Part shown: piece after piece, positions 9,629 through 12,472 of the stretch
Layout: every line of letters starts with the position of its first letter
How positions within the stretch are numbered: position 1 is the first letter of the stretch
NCBI GenBank assembly: GCA_048498415.1
Contig: JBEHYA010000062.1
Span: 1 to 12,472, forward strand
Direction: 5' to 3'
Source: JBEHYA01 sp048498415
Lineage (GTDB): Bacteria > Pseudomonadota > Alphaproteobacteria > UBA9219 > RGZA01
Length of the DNA stretch: 12,472 bases
Notes under the pieces: generated by a model
What the model saw: only the letters and a program-made list of their open reading frames with translations
Database searches by the model: none
What the model was told of the DNA's origin: nothing
Made by a program: the position numbers and the translations under genes

Positions 9629-9822
9629 GCCTTCAACGCTTTCAGCACATACAGCCGCAGCGCGCTTGAAAGGTTGCCGTGATGCGCGGCATCAATTTCG
9701 GCAATCAACTGCTGCAGCGGGCGTTTTTGCTTGGCCGCAATCGCGTTCAATTCGCGCCAGAACTCTTCCTCCAGCGTGATGCTGGTGCGGTGCCCGTTAA
9801 GCGTGACGGAATGTTTTTTCAT
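9625..9822 (-). CDS. Ribbon-helix-helix domain protein (RHH_4-like)
   Basis: A 65-residue protein that is essentially one ribbon-helix-helix domain of the RHH_4 type found in alphaproteobacteria. The beta strand is KKHSVTLNGHRTSITLE. Helix A is EEFWRELNAIAAKQ and helix B is PLQQLIAEIDAA. The conserved ending is HHGNLSSALRLYVLKAL. RHH proteins bind DNA as dimers through the paired strands, so a transcriptional regulator role is likely but the target is unknown. No toxin partner lies beside it, so an antitoxin role is not supported. It lies downstream of fumC on the same strand, and in many alphaproteobacteria a gene of this family follows fumC. GAGGCGGG about ten bases before the ATG can act as ribosome binding site. 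Its TAG overlaps the TAA of the autotransporter gene by two bases, tail to tail. Confidence 0.9.
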
Positions 9823-9842
9823 TTGATCGTACCCGCCTCAAA

Positions 9843-9950
9843 ACCTCATTCCCGCAAAAGCGGGAATCCAGCTAAAGCTGCGTCTGCAGCGAAATACAAT
9901 AATTCAAATAATGACCCGTCCCTGGATCCCCGCTTTCGCGGGGATGAGGT
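9843..9950. repeat. Inverted pair of REP-like palindromes (BIME/MITE-like)
   Basis: Two imperfect copies of one ~29-base element face each other at 9843-9871 and 9922-9950, separated by 50 bases. Each is itself a palindrome: ATTCCCGCAAAAGCGGGAAT on the left and ATCCCCGCTTTCGCGGGGAT on the right. Reverse-complementing the right arm gives the left arm with three changes, two of which compensate each other within the palindrome stem. The core matches the widespread proteobacterial REP-type pattern ATTCCCGC-GAAA-GCGGGAAT followed by CCAG. The spacer contains a small hairpin GCTGC/GCAGC (9877-9890). It fills the gap between fumC and the RHH gene and may act as a transcription attenuator or as a non-autonomous element. 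No RAYT transposase is present in the window. Confidence 0.88.
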
Positions 9951-9958
9951 GAAAGGAA

Positions 9959-11347
9959 TTACTTCTCGCCAACCATCTGCTCCGGCCGCACGACTTCATC
10001 AAACTTCTCGGCCGTGAGCAGCTTCAGTTCCAGCGCCACTTCCTTCAGCGTCTTGCCTTCGGCATGCGCTTTCTTGGCGATTTTGGCGGCGTTGTCGTAA
10101 CCGATATGCGGGTTGAGGGCGGTGACCAGCATCAGGCTTTCATTCACCAGCTTCTTGATCCGCGCTTCATTGGCGGTAATGCCCACCACGCAGTTATCGG
10201 TAAAGCTCATGGCGGTATCGGCCAGCAGTTTAATGGACTGCAGCAGATTATAAATAATCACCGGCTTGAACACGTTAAGTTCAAAATGGCCATTCGAGCC
10301 CGCCACCGTCACCGCCACGTTATTACCCATCACCTGCGCCGCCACCATCGTCATGGCCTCCGACTGGGTGGGGTTGACCTTGCCCGGCATAATCGACGAG
10401 CCCGGTTCGTTTTCCGGCAGTGAAATTTCGCCAATGCCGCAGCGGGGGCCACTCCCCAGCAAACGCATATCATTGGCAATCTTCATGAACGAGACCGCAA
10501 TGGTGTTCATGACGCCCGAAGCTTCCACCATCGCATCATGCGCGGCCATCGCTTCAAACTTGTTATCGGCGCTTGCGAAGGGCAGGTGGGTCATATCCGC
10601 CACCTTCTTGGCAAATAGTTCGGCAAAGCCTTTCTTGCAGTTCAGGCCGGTGCCCACCGCCGTGCCGCCCTGGGCCAGCGGGTAAATGCGGTAGAGGCAT
10701 TCCTTCGCCCGCACTTCCGCGTAATGAACCTGCTTGGCGTAACCGGAGAATTCCTGGCCCAGCGTAATGGGCGTCGCATCCTGCAAATGGGTGCGGCCGA
10801 TCTTCACAATATGCGCGAATTCCTTAGCCTTATCGTTCAACGCCTTGCTTAAGTGCGCAAGCGCCGGCAACAGCGCATGGGTAATTTCCATGGCCGCCGC
10901 AATGTGCATGGCGGTGGGAAAGCTGTCGTTCGACGATTGCCCCATATTCACATGATCATTGGGGTGCACCGGCTTTTTGCTGCCCATTTCGCCGCCCAGC
11001 ATTTCAATGGCGCGGTTCGAAATCACTTCGTTCACGTTCATGTTAGTCTGCGTGCCCGAGCCCGTCTGCCAGACAACCAGCGGAAAACTATCCATCAGCT
11101 TGCCGGCAATCACTTCATCCGCCGCTTTCACAATCGCATCGCCCAGCTTGGCATCCAAAACGCCCAGCTCCACATTGGCCTGCGCCGCCGCTTTTTTGAG
11201 AATACCAAACGCCTTGATCAGCGGCTCCGGCATGCGTTCGCCGCCGATCTTGAAATTTTGACGGCTGCGCTGCGTTTGTGCGCCCCAGTATTTATCGGAA
11301 GGCACTTCAATAGGGCCAAAGCTGTCGGTCTCAGTGCGGTTGGTCAT
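9959..11347 (-). CDS. fumC: Fumarate hydratase, class II
   Basis: A 462-residue full-length class II fumarase, the iron-independent homotetramer that interconverts fumarate and L-malate in the TCA cycle. The superfamily signature GSSIMPGKVNP is at 316-326, with the catalytic Ser at 317/318 (E. coli Ser318). GSGTQTNMNVNEV is at 96-108, HPNDHVNMGQSSND at 128-141, and GRTHLQDATP at 184-193 with His187 corresponding to E. coli His188. These fumarase-specific segments argue against aspartase, argininosuccinate lyase or adenylosuccinate lyase. The length matches the family. The ATG at 11347 gives the canonical N-terminus (RTETDSFGPIEVP) although no strong Shine-Dalgarno is seen. It is divergent from the dGTPase gene. 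The RHH gene is 136 bases downstream on the same strand, with a REP pair between. Nothing in the active site is unusual. Confidence 0.98.
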   Translation of the reverse strand: MTNRTETDSFGPIEVPSDKYWGAQTQRSRQNFKIGGERMPEPLIKAFGILKKAAAQANVELGVLDAKLGDAIVKAADEVIAGKLMDSFPLVVWQTGSGTQTNMNVNEVISNRAIEMLGGEMGSKKPVHPNDHVNMGQSSNDSFPTAMHIAAAMEITHALLPALAHLSKALNDKAKEFAHIVKIGRTHLQDATPITLGQEFSGYAKQVHYAEVRAKECLYRIYPLAQGGTAVGTGLNCKKGFAELFAKKVADMTHLPFASADNKFEAMAAHDAMVEASGVMNTIAVSFMKIANDMRLLGSGPRCGIGEISLPENEPGSSIMPGKVNPTQSEAMTMVAAQVMGNNVAVTVAGSNGHFELNVFKPVIIYNLLQSIKLLADTAMSFTDNCVVGITANEARIKKLVNESLMLVTALNPHIGYDNAAKIAKKAHAEGKTLKEVALELKLLTAEKFDEVVRPEQMVGEK

Positions 11348-11386
11348 GATTTTGCGCTTGATTGAATAAAGTTGCGGGAGAGAATT

Positions 11387-11414
11387 TTTATATCATAATG
11401 GCGCCTTCACACAA
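11387..11414 (-). promoter_or_regulatory. Possible fumC promoter in the fumC-dgt divergent region
   Basis: On the minus strand TTGTGT (11409-11414) and TATAAA (11387-11392) are 16 bases apart, giving a leader of about 30 bases for fumC. In the opposite direction TTGCGG (11372-11377) and CATAAT (11394-11399), also 16 bases apart, could serve dgt. The two would overlap in the 91-base intergenic region. Both are weak calls. Confidence 0.35.
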
Positions 11415-11438
11415 GAATCCCGCTATTATTCAGCAATC

Positions 11439-12472
11439 ATGCCACTTGCCCCTTACGCCACCTTAGCAAGCACCAGCCGCGGCCGCCTGAAGCCGGAGCC
11501 TTCCAGCGCCACCCGCAGCATGTACCAGCGCGACCGCGACCGGATCATCCATTCCGGCGGCTTCCGGCGTCTGCGCAATAAAACGCAGGTGTTTATTGAA
11601 GGCGAGAACGACTATAACCGCACGCGCCTTACGCACTCGCTGGAAGTCGCGCAAATCGCCCGCACCATGGCGCGGGCTTTGAATGTGGATGAAGATTTAA
11701 CCGAAGCCTTGGCGCTGGCGCACGATCTTGGCCATACCTGCTTTGGCCATGCCGGCGAAGACGCGCTGGACAGCGCCATGCACCCGCATGGCAGTTTCGA
11801 CCATAACGAACAAACCTTCCGCATCCTCACGCTGCTTGAACGCCGCTACGCCGAATTCAACGGCCTCAACCTGTCATGGGAAATGCTGGAAGGGGTGGTG
11901 AAACACAACGGGCCCTTGGCCCCCGAAAAAACCCCGCCCACCATTCTGGCCTTCCAGAAAACCTTCGATCTGGAACTGCAAACCCATGCCGGCATCGAAG
12001 CGCAGATCGCCGCGCTTGCTGATGATATCGCCTATAACACCCACGATACCGACGATGGTTTCCGCGCCGGCTTCTTTGCCATGGAAGAACTGGCGGATCT
12101 GCCGCTGTTCGGCGATACCTATCGCAAACTTCAAAGAAAATACCCGGATATCGAACAGGACCGCCTGATGCACGAAATCGTGCGCGAAGTGATCGGCCTG
12201 ATGGTGGCCGATGTTCTAAAAGAAACACAGGCGCGGCTTGCCGCCTACAACCCAAAATCCGCCCATGATGTGCGCCATGCCGGCAAACCCATGGTGGCTT
12301 TTTCTGCTGGCGCCTTCGCCGCGCTTCAACAAATCCGCGCCTTCCTCATGGCGCGTGTCTATAAGCACCCCAATGTAAAGCAAATGACGGAGCGCGCCGC
12401 GAAGGTGGTCAGCAAGCTCTACGAACATAGTCGAATCGTTCGACGCGCTCGAACCGGCGGCAGACGGCTTCC
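11439..12472 (+). CDS. dgt: Deoxyguanosinetriphosphate triphosphohydrolase-like protein (dGTPase), partial
   Basis: The 5' part (344 codons) of an HD-domain dNTP triphosphohydrolase that runs off the right edge. Such enzymes hydrolyse dNTPs to deoxynucleosides plus triphosphate and help control nucleotide pools. Seen in order: YQRDRDRIIHSGGFRRLRNK (29-48), KTQVF, YNRTRLTHSLEVAQIAR (59-75; metal ligand His66), ALAHDLGHTCFGHAGEDAL (92-110; His95-Asp96), FDHNEQTFRIL (120-130), and ALADDIAYNTHD (192-203; Asp195 as probable fourth ligand). The family usually has Pro where this protein has Cys101 (HTPFGH). The start matches the common N-terminus (LAPYA), but the ribosome binding site is weak. From about residue 331 the frame turns Arg-rich (SRIVRRARTGGRR), whereas the +1 frame from 12430 reads VESFDALEPAADGF, so a one-base insertion or two-base deletion near 12429 is suspected. 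It is divergent from fumC. Confidence 0.93.
   Translation, partial: MPLAPYATLASTSRGRLKPEPSSATRSMYQRDRDRIIHSGGFRRLRNKTQVFIEGENDYNRTRLTHSLEVAQIARTMARALNVDEDLTEALALAHDLGHTCFGHAGEDALDSAMHPHGSFDHNEQTFRILTLLERRYAEFNGLNLSWEMLEGVVKHNGPLAPEKTPPTILAFQKTFDLELQTHAGIEAQIAALADDIAYNTHDTDDGFRAGFFAMEELADLPLFGDTYRKLQRKYPDIEQDRLMHEIVREVIGLMVADVLKETQARLAAYNPKSAHDVRHAGKPMVAFSAGAFAALQQIRAFLMARVYKHPNVKQMTERAAKVVSKLYEHSRIVRRARTGGRRL

Noticed and set aside
9843..9950. CRISPR repeat unit
   Set aside because: There are only two copies, inverted and not direct, with no array of spacers and no cas genes.
9679..10017. Plus-strand open frame of 112 codons reading through the palindrome pair
   Set aside because: It is antisense to the RHH gene and fumC, and its middle (SRKSGNP and LDPRFRGDE) is the well-known spurious translation of REP-like palindromes.

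Overview
The window looks like a chromosomal segment of an alphaproteobacterium. The 5S rRNA core (GATCCCATCCCGAACTCGG) and the 23S 3' end are of alphaproteobacterial type. The protein-coding genes fit: a YdcH/DUF465 pair, a DUF1192 protein, an RHH_4 ribbon-helix-helix gene downstream of class II fumC, and a single-HD-domain dGTPase. I cannot name a genus. There is no transposase, integrase, CRISPR array, tRNA or recognisable phage module.

Layout. Positions 1-640 are the tail of an rRNA operon: 23S 3' end, a spacer hairpin, 5S with a processing stem, and a strong terminator with no distal tRNA gene. Positions 641-3791 hold four poorly characterised genes: a 412-residue orphan (minus strand) with a possible lysozyme-like core and a repetitive Pro/Ala tail, a 72-residue orphan, an exported glycine-zipper protein, and a 222-residue helical orphan. 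Strong intrinsic hairpin terminators separate these units, and two of them sit between convergent genes. Positions 3895-6098 hold a 6-phosphofructokinase gene (minus) flanked by two small DUF465 coiled-coil genes. The second of these is followed 13 bases later by a DUF1192 gene.

Positions 6200-9628 encode an 1142-residue type V (autotransporter) surface protein: signal peptide, a CSLREA-like beta-helix start, a long glycine-rich block, autotransporter beta-strand repeats, and a C-terminal beta-barrel ending in Phe. Its stop codon overlaps that of a convergent ribbon-helix-helix gene. That gene lies downstream of fumC on the same strand, and the gap between them holds an inverted pair of REP-like palindromes. 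The window ends inside a dgt-type dNTP triphosphohydrolase, divergent from fumC, whose last ~45 bases look frame-shifted.

Functionally this is mostly housekeeping (rRNA, glycolysis, TCA cycle, nucleotide pools) with one surface adhesin-like gene and a few orphans. I see no convincing new multi-gene system. The points most worth a second look are the orphan at 641-1879, the mosaic autotransporter, the phosphofructokinase with mixed ATP/PPi signature residues, the palindrome pair beside fumC, and the possible frameshift at the right edge.
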